From Pseudidiomarina donghaiensis (GTDB lineage: Bacteria > Pseudomonadota > Gammaproteobacteria > Enterobacterales > Alteromonadaceae): a stretch of 64,000 bases of DNA. The DNA is taken from contig NZ_FPCF01000005.1 of NCBI RefSeq assembly GCF_900116895.1, positions 62,001-126,000 of the forward strand, written 5' to 3'. The position numbers and the translations under genes are program-made. This document shows, piece by piece, positions 18,829 through 28,374 of the stretch (position 1 is its first letter; each line of letters begins with the position of its first letter). The notes below the pieces were generated by a model. The model did not search any database. It had not been told where the DNA came from and was given only the letters and a program-made list of their open reading frames with translations.

Positions 18829-21800
18829 ATGCGCGATCTTACCCCAGGATTTATTGTTGCTCACAGTCATCGGTTACAGGACTTAACCGATCTTGTTGTA
18901 TCTCTTCAGCAACAATATCCGCTACCACCGTTGGCCAATGAAGCCGTATTAGTGCAATCAAATGGTATTGCGCAGTGGTTGAAGCAGCATTTAGCCGCAG
19001 GCCTTGGTATTGCCGCTATGCTTGACGTGATGCTACCGGCACGCTTCCAATGGCAAGCCTATCGTGCTGTTCTTGGTGATAACTTACCTCGTCATTCGCC
19101 GTTTGATAAAGATCGCTTAACTTGGCGCCTAATGCGGATATTACCGAAGCACTTGCAGGAACCTGAGTTCTCCACATTGCGACGTTACATGGCTGATGAC
19201 ACTGACTCGCGGAAGTGTTTCCAGCTGTGTGAGCGCCTTGCTGACTTGTACGACCAATACCAAGTTTACCGTGCTGATTGGTTGAGCGACTGGGCTCAAG
19301 GAGATGTTTCAAAAGTGCCAGACGAACAACGTTGGCAGCCGGTGTTATGGCGATACGTGTTGGCTGACGTTGGCGATGAACAATGGAACAACCGTGCTTT
19401 GTTGCATCAAACATTTGTGCAAGCTTGCGAACAGCTCAGCACAGCAACTAGACCAAGCCAATTACCACCTCGCGTGGTGGTGTTTGGTATTTCTAGCTTG
19501 CCAAAGCAAAGCCTTGAGGTATTGCGCGCTATTAGTCGTTTTACCCAAGTTGTTCTTTGTGTGCATAACCCTTGTCAATACTACTGGGCTGACATTATTG
19601 ATGGCGGTGATGTTTATAAGCATTACGTGAAGCCTCGGCAGCAGCGCCGCGAGAATTCTAAGTTAGAAACTTTAGCTGCGGACCAACTGCACTTAGCGGC
19701 GCATCCGTTACTGGCCTCTTGGGGTAAGCAAGGCCGTGATTATATTCGCATGCTAGACCAGTTTGACGAAACTGAAGAGCTGCGCAGTGAGTTTCCGACA
19801 TTAAAGTTAGATTTATTTGAGCATGAATTGCCGCCTGAGCCTTCGGTTCTTGACGCTCTGCGTTACGATATACTGCAACTCAATTCAGCCCATGAAGCTC
19901 AGCAATTTTGGCAACACAAAACACTCGATGATACTGCAATTCAGTTTCACAGCGCACATAGTCCACAGCGTGAAGTTGAAATTTTGCACGACCAACTACT
20001 TGCTCGTTTCGCAAATGACCCACAGCTGAAACCGCGTGATGTTATGGTTATGGTACCTGATATTGATCGCTATGCACCTCATGTTGAAGCGGTGTTTGGG
20101 CGTCTAGACCGCGATGATCCGCGCTATATTCCTTATAGCTTGGCTGACCAAAGTGCTCGACATCGGCACCCTATACTTATTGCTTTGGAATATGTATTAA
20201 CGATTAATCAGCAGCGCGCTAGTGCAAGTGAGCTGTTCGATGTATTGCAGGTAGAAGCAGTACAAGCGCGCTTTGGTCTTGGGGCTGAGCAGTTGGCGCA
20301 GCTACAACGTTGGGCCAACGGTGCCGGCGTGCGCTGGGGATTAAATGCAAGCCACCGGCAGCAGCTTGATTTGCCTGCAAGCGATAAGAACTCTTGGTTA
20401 TTTGGGCTGCAACGTATGCTGCTTGGCTATGCATTGGGCGGTAGTGAACACTTACATAGTGATTGGCAGGGCATTGAACCATATGGCGATGTGGGGGGGC
20501 TTGAAGCTGACACTGTTGGTGGCCTGCAGCAATTCATCAATGTTTTGCTAGCGCACTCGCAACAGGGTTGTGCAGAGCGCACACCAGAACAGTGGGCAAG
20601 CTATTTAAATTCGCTACTCGAGCAACTATTTGCGCCTGAAGATGATGCGGATCTGGTGCTGCTAAACCGCTTGCAGCAACGCTTGCAAAGCTGGTTAGAC
20701 GTCATTCAAAGTGCAGCATTAGACACGCCGCTAACCTTAACAGTAGTGCTTGAGAGCTGGCTGTCCGGGGTAGATGAACTGAATTTAAACCAGCGCTTTA
20801 TGGCAGGTAGCGTTAACTTCGCAACCTTAATGCCAATGCGGGCCATACCATTCAAATGCGTATGCTTGCTGGGTATGAACGACGGTGATTATCCGCGTAC
20901 TCAGAAACCCTTTGATTTTGACCTTATGGCAAAAAAACCAAGACCAGGAGATCGCTCGCGACGCGAAGATGACCGTTATTTATTTTTAGAAGCTATTTTG
21001 TCGGCACAGCAATTTTTGCACATAAGCTGGCAGGGTCGCAGTGTGCGCGACAACACTGAAAAACCACCAGCGGTGGTGGTAAATCAGTTGTTGGAACATA
21101 TACAACGTGTGTATGGGGCTAGGTCAAATAATCAACCCTGGGTACTAGAGCATCGCTTACAGCCATTTCATGAAGCCTATTTTGAGGCACAGCAGCCGCA
21201 GGTTCAGCAACTGTTCACGTATGCGCGCGAATGGCATGTAGTGCATCAACCAGCACGCGGTGGCACCTTAGAGTTTACCCCTCACCAAGTGCTAGACCCC
21301 TATCAACCAGAGCGCCCGTTTAGTGTGAAACACTTAACGGACTTCTTCCGTGAACCGGCTCGGTTGTTTACTCAAGTACGTTTGCAAACTTATTTTTCGC
21401 ACCAGCAGTTAAGTTTGCAAGACGATGAAAGCTTTGCGCTTGATCAATTAGAGCGCTGGCAATTATTAACCCAGCTATTCGATAGCGCGCTGCCGGTGAT
21501 ACTTAATGGCGGTAGTGAACAAGAAGCACAAAGTACCTTGCAATTGGCATTAGCGAAATTGCAGCGTGCTGGGGCAGTAGCTGAAGGTGCCGCCGGGCTT
21601 GTTATCAAACAAGAGCTAAGCGATAACGCAGAACAGGTATTCGAGCGAGTTTCGCAGCTCAGTCGTCGCTATGCCAATGCCTTGCCCGCAACTCAGGTTA
21701 GCTTTACCGGTGCTCAAGGCTATGAAGTTGAAGCGACGTTTCAGCATTTGCGACGTGATATCAGTGGTGAGTGGTTAAATTTGCACGTGACACCCTCAGT

Positions 21801-22299
21801 GGTGGTTGATAGTACCAAAGCAGCTTCCGCACGGCCAAAGTATGCCATTAAAGCGTGGATTGAACACCTGTTGCTGAACAGCAAAAATGCCACTCACACT
21901 CAGGTCGTTGGGCGTGAAGGGGCGTTACAGTTAGCGCCAATGACAAGCACTCAAGCTGAGTCGCAATTGAATATCTTGTTGCAGTGGGTTGCCACAGCAT
22001 TACAGCAGCCGTTAGCGGTTGACTTTGACATGGTTATTAAAGGACTCAAATTAAACTACAAAATTTGGCCGGAGGCATTAGCAAGTGCCGACTTTCATGT
22101 GGAACATGCGAAAGTTGCCGAGTTCTATGACATCGGTGGTTACCAAGAACAACCGCATAGTCGTAAAGCGGTTTACCTGGCACGGTTTTTCCCAACCTAT
22201 CAAGACGTTTGCGCCGCTGCCCATCAGCAGCCGTTTGCCGAAGCGATTTATCGGCCACTATTGGAAGCTTTAGTGGCTACTAGCACGGAGGCCGAATAA
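18829..22299 (+). CDS. recC: Exodeoxyribonuclease V subunit gamma (RecC)
   Basis: I placed the start at the ATG at 18829 (1156 aa), 6 bases after GAGGA; upstream in-frame codons add an Arg-rich stretch not expected in RecC. RecC carries the inactive helicase-like domain that recognises Chi and splits the strands in the RecBCD complex. Recognisable blocks are VQSNGIAQWLKQHLA near residue 40, VLCVHNPCQYYWADI near 245, VMVMVPDIDRYAPHVEAVF near 405 and CLLGMNDGDYPR near 680. Length is close to E. coli RecC (1122). It is followed 1 bp later by recB. Confidence 0.96.
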   Translation: MRDLTPGFIVAHSHRLQDLTDLVVSLQQQYPLPPLANEAVLVQSNGIAQWLKQHLAAGLGIAAMLDVMLPARFQWQAYRAVLGDNLPRHSPFDKDRLTWRLMRILPKHLQEPEFSTLRRYMADDTDSRKCFQLCERLADLYDQYQVYRADWLSDWAQGDVSKVPDEQRWQPVLWRYVLADVGDEQWNNRALLHQTFVQACEQLSTATRPSQLPPRVVVFGISSLPKQSLEVLRAISRFTQVVLCVHNPCQYYWADIIDGGDVYKHYVKPRQQRRENSKLETLAADQLHLAAHPLLASWGKQGRDYIRMLDQFDETEELRSEFPTLKLDLFEHELPPEPSVLDALRYDILQLNSAHEAQQFWQHKTLDDTAIQFHSAHSPQREVEILHDQLLARFANDPQLKPRDVMVMVPDIDRYAPHVEAVFGRLDRDDPRYIPYSLADQSARHRHPILIALEYVLTINQQRASASELFDVLQVEAVQARFGLGAEQLAQLQRWANGAGVRWGLNASHRQQLDLPASDKNSWLFGLQRMLLGYALGGSEHLHSDWQGIEPYGDVGGLEADTVGGLQQFINVLLAHSQQGCAERTPEQWASYLNSLLEQLFAPEDDADLVLLNRLQQRLQSWLDVIQSAALDTPLTLTVVLESWLSGVDELNLNQRFMAGSVNFATLMPMRAIPFKCVCLLGMNDGDYPRTQKPFDFDLMAKKPRPGDRSRREDDRYLFLEAILSAQQFLHISWQGRSVRDNTEKPPAVVVNQLLEHIQRVYGARSNNQPWVLEHRLQPFHEAYFEAQQPQVQQLFTYAREWHVVHQPARGGTLEFTPHQVLDPYQPERPFSVKHLTDFFREPARLFTQVRLQTYFSHQQLSLQDDESFALDQLERWQLLTQLFDSALPVILNGGSEQEAQSTLQLALAKLQRAGAVAEGAAGLVIKQELSDNAEQVFERVSQLSRRYANALPATQVSFTGAQGYEVEATFQHLRRDISGEWLNLHVTPSVVVDSTKAASARPKYAIKAWIEHLLLNSKNATHTQVVGREGALQLAPMTSTQAESQLNILLQWVATALQQPLAVDFDMVIKGLKLNYKIWPEALASADFHVEHAKVAEFYDIGGYQEQPHSRKAVYLARFFPTYQDVCAAAHQQPFAEAIYRPLLEALVATSTEAE

Positions 22300-22300
22300 C

Positions 22301-25300
22301 ATGGACACATCGCCGAGTAGCGCCATGAATATACTGAACCCGTTAACGTTTCCGTTAAACAACAGTCGTCTGATTGAAGCCAGCGCTGGCACCGGTAAAA
22401 CCTATACCATTGCCGCACTATATTTACGCTTGGTGCTTGGCCATGGCGCCAGCGAATGCTTTACTCCTGATAAGTTATTAGTGGTGACCTTTACTGAGCC
22501 GGCAACAGAAGAGTTGCGCGACAGAATACGGGCTAACTTAAGCGAGGCTGCCGCCTATTTTCGGGGGGATATTGATGTTGATGACGCATTTTTGCAGCAG
22601 CTAAAAGCAGACTTCCCGGCCGACCAACATGATCATTATGGGCGCTTACTCGACCTAGCAGCGCAAGCGATGGATGAAGCCGCCGTGCATACCATTCACG
22701 GCTGGTGTAACCGCATGTTGCGCGAGCATGCGTTTGCCAGCGGCAGTTTGTTTTCACAACAGCTGAACACCGATACCGCAGCCATGTGGGAGCAAGTAAG
22801 CCAAGATTACTGGCGTACTTTTGTGAGTGTGTTGCCTGAGCATGCACTTGCACAATACCAATTAATCAGCGACGAGTTTGCTCACCCAGGGGCGTTGTTA
22901 GATGCGGCCAAAGGGATTGGCAGTCATGGTCAGGCGACAACGGCTATTGCACCGGCAGAATTGCTTGCTCAACTTGTTGCGTCTCAGCAGCAAGTGCGTG
23001 ATAAGTTTCACGGTTTTGCTTGGGCCGAATGGGCCGATGAATGCGAGCAATTGCTGGACCAGCTGCGTGCGAATAAGCAGCTTAATGGGCAAAAACTACA
23101 AGCTCGCTCGGTCAGTCAGTGGTTTGCTCAAATTCGTGAATGGGCGGGCCAGCTAGGGCAGCCCAATGCACCGCTATTGCCCACCTTCAAGCCGGACACG
23201 GCGTGGCAAAAACTGGCGCCAGAAGACCTCCAAGCGAATGGCTTAAAAGTAGAGTTACCGCAACACCCGTTGTGGCAGACGTTACAAGACCTTAAGGCTG
23301 CTTATGATGGATTGCCACGGCCGCGCACCGGGCTGCTACAGCATGCCGCTCAATGGTTACAGCAGCGTTTTGCACAACTGCAAAAGCAGCGTGCTGAAAT
23401 GGGCTTTGATGACATGTTAACCCGCTTGCGAGCGGCCTTGTATGGTGAGTTTGGCGATGCGCTGGCGCAAACCATTCGCGCGCAATTTCCGATTGCCATG
23501 GTGGATGAGTTTCAAGACACTGACCCAGTTCAATACGCCATTTTTGACCGCGTGTATTCACTGCAAAACACCCCCAAAGATCTTGGTGTTTTTCTTATCG
23601 GCGACCCGAAACAAGCCATTTACTCGTTTCGTAATGCCGATATTCATACGTATTTAAAGGCGCGACGTGCTACGCATGGGCGCCATTACACTCTGGCCAC
23701 CAATTACCGTTCAACGGAAACGATGGTGGCGGCGAGCAATGCTTTGTTTCTACACGCAAAAGACGCGCCACGGGGGCCATTTCACTTTCGTGACAAAAGC
23801 ACCGGTGATGACCCGTTGCCGTTTTTTCCGGTTCAAGCCAATGGACTCAAAACACAGTGGCTTGAAAATGGCGCGCCGTCGAGCGCTATGCAATTTGATA
23901 CGGCGCTTGATACGGATAACGCCAACAAAGACACCTTGCACGCAACCTTAGCGCAGTGGCAGGCGGAGCGTATTGTGCAAATGCTGCACAGCCGGAACAC
24001 AGGGTTTGCCAAACACGGTGAATTTAGACAGCTGCAACCCGGCGATATTGCCATTTTGGTGAACAAAGCCAGTGAGGCTAAAATTGTGCGTGATGCTCTG
24101 CGCCAACGGGGCTTACAGAGCGTTTATTTGTCCGACCGCGATTCGGTATTTGCAAGCCAGATGGCAGTTGAATTGCTGCGCGTTTTGCAAGCGTGCGCAC
24201 AGCCACGTGACCCAAGCTTACTGCGCGCTGCTTTGTTGAGTCGCCTACTGAATTTAACCCTAAGTGACATTGACCAAACGCTCAACAATGAATTGCTCTG
24301 GGATGCCTTTGCCGAGCGCATGCTTGACTATCATCAACGCTGGCAGCGTTCGGGTGTACTGGCCATGATTCAACGTTTGCTGCATGACTATGATGTACCG
24401 TCGCAGCTGCTTCAAGTGCCCGAAGGTGAGCGCCAACTAACCGACCTGCTGCACCTTGCTGAACTGCTGCAGCAGCACGCTGCAACTACTGAAGGCATGG
24501 CCGGCTTGCTGCGTTATTTACAAGAGCATATTGAACTTGCCCAAGAAGCAAACAACCGTACGGACACGAAAGAGCAACAGGTACGTTTAGAAAGCGACAG
24601 CCAGCTTATTCAAGTGGTGACTATCCACAAATCCAAAGGGTTACAGTACCCCATCGTTTTTCTGCCATTTGTTGCTTACGTTAGCCCAGCTAATTATCGC
24701 TTACGTTACCCGGCTACCTATCACAACCCCGAGGGGGACGTTCGCATCGCGTTTGATAACAGTAACGCAGAGATTGTGGCCAAGCTCGATCAGGAGCGAT
24801 TAGAAGAAGATATTCGGAAACTATATGTCGCTGTCACTCGCGCACAATTCGCAACTTATATTGGCCTTGCACCCTATAAAACAATTAACGACACGGCATT
24901 AGGTTATCTTTTAGGTGGTGGTGCGGAGCTAGATCTTGAGCAACTGCAACTGCCCGCACACTGCAGCCAAAATTTTGTGCCTGAATTATTGCCTCAAACA
25001 GTGTACCAACCGCCCGCGCAAGTTGCACAACGCTTTGAGTTTTGCGAAATGCCCCAGCCCCATGGTTTCGAAAGTTGGTGGGTGGCAAGTTATAGCGCTT
25101 TAAAGTACGGCGACTGGGTTGGCACGACGGCTGTTTTTGCCGACAGCACTGATGCGCAAAATGCACTTGAGGAGCGCCACGATACCCAGCCCGAACTCAA
25201 TCAGTCGCCGGCGTTAAATACCATTCATGCGTTTCCAAAGGGGGCTGAAGCCGGTACCTATTTGCACAACCTGCTTGAAGATGCCGCCAGAGAAGGTTTT

Positions 25301-25951
25301 TCGCGACTTGCCGCAGATGCTGACTATCGGCGCCAATTTGTTGAACAGCGAGCACAACTGGAGCCTTGGGCAAGTTTTCAGCAGGTATTAGACAGTTGGT
25401 TACAGGCCATGCTAACGGTGCCATTTGCTGCTGGTGAAGCACGCTTGGCCCTGGCTGATTTACAAAATTATCAAGCTGAACCTGAATTTTGGTTTCCCGC
25501 CGCGAATATTCACGCCGAACAACTTGATAAAACCGTGCAGCAACAGGTATTGACAGGATTTGATAGGCCGCAGGTATTACCGATGAAGCTAAACGGTATG
25601 CTCAAAGGATTTATTGACTTAGTGTTCGAATACCAAGGGCGTTATTACGTGGCGGATTATAAGTCGAACTTTTTGGGCCACGACGAAGCTGCGTATACCA
25701 CCGAAGTTATGCGCGAGAAAATTTTGGCCAGTCGTTACGACTTGCAGTACGTTATTTATTTGGTGGCTTTGCATAAATTACTGGGTGTGCGTTTAGGTAG
25801 TGACTACGACTACGACACCCACATTGGTGGGGCTGTGTATTTATTTCTACGAGGCGTTCATAGTGAACAGGCTGGCGCCTTTTACGATAGGCCACCGCGA
25901 GAACTTATTGAAGAGTTGGCTAGTCAGTTTGAGCTCAAGGAGAGTCTGTGA
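22301..25951 (+). CDS. recB: Exodeoxyribonuclease V subunit beta (RecB helicase-nuclease)
   Basis: The 1216-residue protein has UvrD-type helicase motifs: Walker A EASAGTGKTYTI near residue 27, MVDEFQDTDPVQYAIFD near 400, LIGDPKQAIYSFR near 430 and VVTIHKSKGLQYPIVFLPF near 775. The C-terminal nuclease domain carries the catalytic block YYVADYKSNFLG near 1115-1126, equivalent to the E. coli RecB nuclease centre, so cleavage activity should be intact. The ATG at 22301 has GGAGG nine bases upstream. The stop overlaps the recD start (TGATG), so the two subunits should be coupled in translation. Confidence 0.97.
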   Translation: MDTSPSSAMNILNPLTFPLNNSRLIEASAGTGKTYTIAALYLRLVLGHGASECFTPDKLLVVTFTEPATEELRDRIRANLSEAAAYFRGDIDVDDAFLQQLKADFPADQHDHYGRLLDLAAQAMDEAAVHTIHGWCNRMLREHAFASGSLFSQQLNTDTAAMWEQVSQDYWRTFVSVLPEHALAQYQLISDEFAHPGALLDAAKGIGSHGQATTAIAPAELLAQLVASQQQVRDKFHGFAWAEWADECEQLLDQLRANKQLNGQKLQARSVSQWFAQIREWAGQLGQPNAPLLPTFKPDTAWQKLAPEDLQANGLKVELPQHPLWQTLQDLKAAYDGLPRPRTGLLQHAAQWLQQRFAQLQKQRAEMGFDDMLTRLRAALYGEFGDALAQTIRAQFPIAMVDEFQDTDPVQYAIFDRVYSLQNTPKDLGVFLIGDPKQAIYSFRNADIHTYLKARRATHGRHYTLATNYRSTETMVAASNALFLHAKDAPRGPFHFRDKSTGDDPLPFFPVQANGLKTQWLENGAPSSAMQFDTALDTDNANKDTLHATLAQWQAERIVQMLHSRNTGFAKHGEFRQLQPGDIAILVNKASEAKIVRDALRQRGLQSVYLSDRDSVFASQMAVELLRVLQACAQPRDPSLLRAALLSRLLNLTLSDIDQTLNNELLWDAFAERMLDYHQRWQRSGVLAMIQRLLHDYDVPSQLLQVPEGERQLTDLLHLAELLQQHAATTEGMAGLLRYLQEHIELAQEANNRTDTKEQQVRLESDSQLIQVVTIHKSKGLQYPIVFLPFVAYVSPANYRLRYPATYHNPEGDVRIAFDNSNAEIVAKLDQERLEEDIRKLYVAVTRAQFATYIGLAPYKTINDTALGYLLGGGAELDLEQLQLPAHCSQNFVPELLPQTVYQPPAQVAQRFEFCEMPQPHGFESWWVASYSALKYGDWVGTTAVFADSTDAQNALEERHDTQPELNQSPALNTIHAFPKGAEAGTYLHNLLEDAAREGFSRLAADADYRRQFVEQRAQLEPWASFQQVLDSWLQAMLTVPFAAGEARLALADLQNYQAEPEFWFPAANIHAEQLDKTVQQQVLTGFDRPQVLPMKLNGMLKGFIDLVFEYQGRYYVADYKSNFLGHDEAAYTTEVMREKILASRYDLQYVIYLVALHKLLGVRLGSDYDYDTHIGGAVYLFLRGVHSEQAGAFYDRPPRELIEELASQFELKESL

Positions 25952-27891
25952 TGATGCATACCTTGTCACTATGGTATAAGCATGGCTGGATTCGCGCGAT
26001 TGACTTGAGCTTAGCTGAACAATTGCAGCAGTTAGGTGAGCCTGAATCAGTGGCTTTTATGGCGGCTCTAACGAGTTTTCAGTTAGGCCAAGGGCACCCA
26101 TGTTTAGAGCTTGCGCAGCTATACCACAATCCGAAGACTACTTTGAATTTGCCCCCTGAGCATGCCCAGCAAGAAAGCTTGCAGGCTTGTGACGACCCCG
26201 CTCAAGTATTTGCCGCACAGCCGCAGCTAGGTCACCTTGAGCAGTGCTTGACGCAGCTGCAACAAAGCGCTGCGGTGAACACCAACAATAGCCCACTTGT
26301 ACTCGTTGGCTCGCGGTTGTATTTACGCCGTTATTATGACTATGAACAGCGTATTAAAAATGACCTGAAGCAGCGCATGCAAACCCAGCCTAAGGTAAAT
26401 ACCCTGCAGTTGCAGCAGGTGCTTGATGCTTTGTTCGGCGCTACCGATCGTATTAGTTGGCAGCGCACTGCATGCGCGATGGCCATGCGTAGCTTATTCA
26501 CAATAGTTACCGGCGGACCAGGCACAGGCAAAACCTACACGGTGGTGCGGCTATTAGCGACCTTGCAAAAGCTCAGAGAGCAGCCACAGCCGTTGCGGAT
26601 TCGATTAGCCGCACCAACCGGCAAAGCTGCCGCCCGAATGACCGAGTCGATTAGCACAGAATTGGAAAATTTACGGGCCATTCCAGCAGTTGCTGATGTA
26701 CTTGCAGAAGGTTTAGCCACTGAAGCGGTGACACTACACCGACTACTGGGCACGGTTGCGAATACGCGGCAGTTCCGACATAACGCGCATAATCCGTTAT
26801 ATACCGATGTGTTGATTATTGACGAAGCTTCTATGGTGGACATTGAAATGCTTGCCGCCGTAGTGGCGGCATTGCCAGCGCAGGCGCGGTTGATCTTGCT
26901 GGGCGATAAAGACCAGTTGGCGTCGGTAGAAGCTGGCGCTATTCTAGGTCAGCTTTGTGAAGGCGCCGAGCATGGTCACTATGCGCCGCAACTGGCGCAG
27001 TGGCTTAACGCCACTGCAGCGAGTCAAATACCCGCTGAAAAAATAGATAACAACGGCTCGCAGTGGCCGTATTTGCAGCACACCACAATGTTTCATGAAA
27101 GTCGCCGCTTTGATGCGGAAAAAGGCATTGGCAAGCTAGCATTTGAGGTGAATCAGCAGCGTGCCGAATGGCTGCAGCAATGGTTGCGCGATAGCAAGAT
27201 CATGGCGCAGCAATACCCAGAGTTCGACAATATTCATGCACTGCCATGTTCCCGTGCCGATGCCGCGGTAATTAAACAACTAGTGATGGATGGCTACGCA
27301 CCACTGCAGCAATTGATAAGCGCAAGGCCCACAGAGCAAACCGACGAGGCGTTGAATCAATGGGCCAAAGCGGTGTTGACCCAGCTAGGGGCGTTCCAAT
27401 TACTTACGGCGGTGCGTGAAGGTGACTGGGGTATGCATGCCTTTAATCAACGCGTGACCTACTGGTTACACGCTGACCAGTCGCAGCAACACGGTTGGTT
27501 TATCGGGCGGCCAGTCATGGTGACGCATAACGACTATGGTTTGAACTTGCGCAATGGCGATATTGGCGTGGTTTTGCAACGTGGCGCAGGAGAACCGCTA
27601 CGGGTGGCTTTTTTGAACCCTCAAGGCGATGTGCGCTGGATTTTGCCCAGCCGCTTAACAAACATAGATACGGCTTATGCAATGACCATACACAAATCGC
27701 AGGGTTCTGAATTTGACCACACAGTGATGGTTATGCCGCCAGCGGATGCGCCTATTTTGACGAAAGAACTGCTGTACACCGGCATCACGCGCGCGAAAAG
27801 TCATTTCACGTTAATTTTCTCGCAGCCACAACTTGTTCTCAAAGCTGTGCAGCGTCGAGTCATCCGCAACGGGGGGCTAACCGATGCCTGA
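25951..27891 (+). CDS. recD: Exodeoxyribonuclease V subunit alpha (RecD helicase)
   Basis: I chose the ATG at 25951 (646 aa), 7 bases after AAGGAGA and overlapping the recB stop; a GTG at 25948 and an ATG at 25954 are alternatives. RecD is the fast 5'-3' superfamily 1B helicase of RecBCD. Visible motifs are Walker A GGPGTGKTYTVVRL near residue 190, LIIDEASMVDIEML near 290, LLGDKDQLASVEAGAIL near 315 and AMTIHKSQGSEFDHTVMV near 577. Length is slightly above E. coli RecD (608). The 3' end overlaps arfB by 8 bp. Confidence 0.96.
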   Translation: MMHTLSLWYKHGWIRAIDLSLAEQLQQLGEPESVAFMAALTSFQLGQGHPCLELAQLYHNPKTTLNLPPEHAQQESLQACDDPAQVFAAQPQLGHLEQCLTQLQQSAAVNTNNSPLVLVGSRLYLRRYYDYEQRIKNDLKQRMQTQPKVNTLQLQQVLDALFGATDRISWQRTACAMAMRSLFTIVTGGPGTGKTYTVVRLLATLQKLREQPQPLRIRLAAPTGKAAARMTESISTELENLRAIPAVADVLAEGLATEAVTLHRLLGTVANTRQFRHNAHNPLYTDVLIIDEASMVDIEMLAAVVAALPAQARLILLGDKDQLASVEAGAILGQLCEGAEHGHYAPQLAQWLNATAASQIPAEKIDNNGSQWPYLQHTTMFHESRRFDAEKGIGKLAFEVNQQRAEWLQQWLRDSKIMAQQYPEFDNIHALPCSRADAAVIKQLVMDGYAPLQQLISARPTEQTDEALNQWAKAVLTQLGAFQLLTAVREGDWGMHAFNQRVTYWLHADQSQQHGWFIGRPVMVTHNDYGLNLRNGDIGVVLQRGAGEPLRVAFLNPQGDVRWILPSRLTNIDTAYAMTIHKSQGSEFDHTVMVMPPADAPILTKELLYTGITRAKSHFTLIFSQPQLVLKAVQRRVIRNGGLTDA

Positions 27892-28300
27892 TATCGTTAT
27901 TTCACAACGCGTGACTATTCCTGAACAGGAACTTGAGTGGCAATTTATACGCTCGTCCGGGGCTGGAGGGCAAAATGTCAACAAGGTGTCTACGGCTGCA
28001 CAATTAATCTTTGATATCAATGCAAGTTCGCTACCCGAACTATATAAAAGCCGACTGCTGGTGTTGCGTGATCATCGCATTACGCAAAGTGGGAAAATTA
28101 TCATCAAAAGCCAAGAAACGCGCAGCCAATTGCAAAATAGAGAGTTGGCGTTGCAGCAGTTCGTCGCATTAGTTAAGAGTGTCACCGTAACGCGCAAACG
28201 CAGAATAGCAACCAAACCTTCGAAGGCAGCCCAGCAAAAACGCATTGATGCGAAGAAAAAGCGCAGTTCAATTAAAGCCATGCGTGGCAAGATTGATTAA
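27884..28300 (+). CDS. arfB: Alternative ribosome-rescue factor / peptidyl-tRNA hydrolase ArfB
   Basis: This 138-residue release-factor homologue has the peptidyl hydrolysis motif GAGGQNVNKVSTAAQL with GGQ at 28-30. A basic C-terminal tail (KRRIATKPSKAAQQKRIDAKKKR) is the part that enters the empty mRNA channel of stalled ribosomes in ArfB/YaeJ. It lacks the stop-codon recognition domains of RF1/RF2. The start overlaps the recD end by 8 bp, so it is likely expressed as the last gene of recCBD. Confidence 0.94.
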   Translation: MPDIVISQRVTIPEQELEWQFIRSSGAGGQNVNKVSTAAQLIFDINASSLPELYKSRLLVLRDHRITQSGKIIIKSQETRSQLQNRELALQQFVALVKSVTVTRKRRIATKPSKAAQQKRIDAKKKRSSIKAMRGKID

Positions 28301-28374
28301 TTATTGAACTTGCAGCTCCAACCTGTCCAAGCCATACTCTGCTAACATAATTCGAACAACAAGTAGGTATGCAT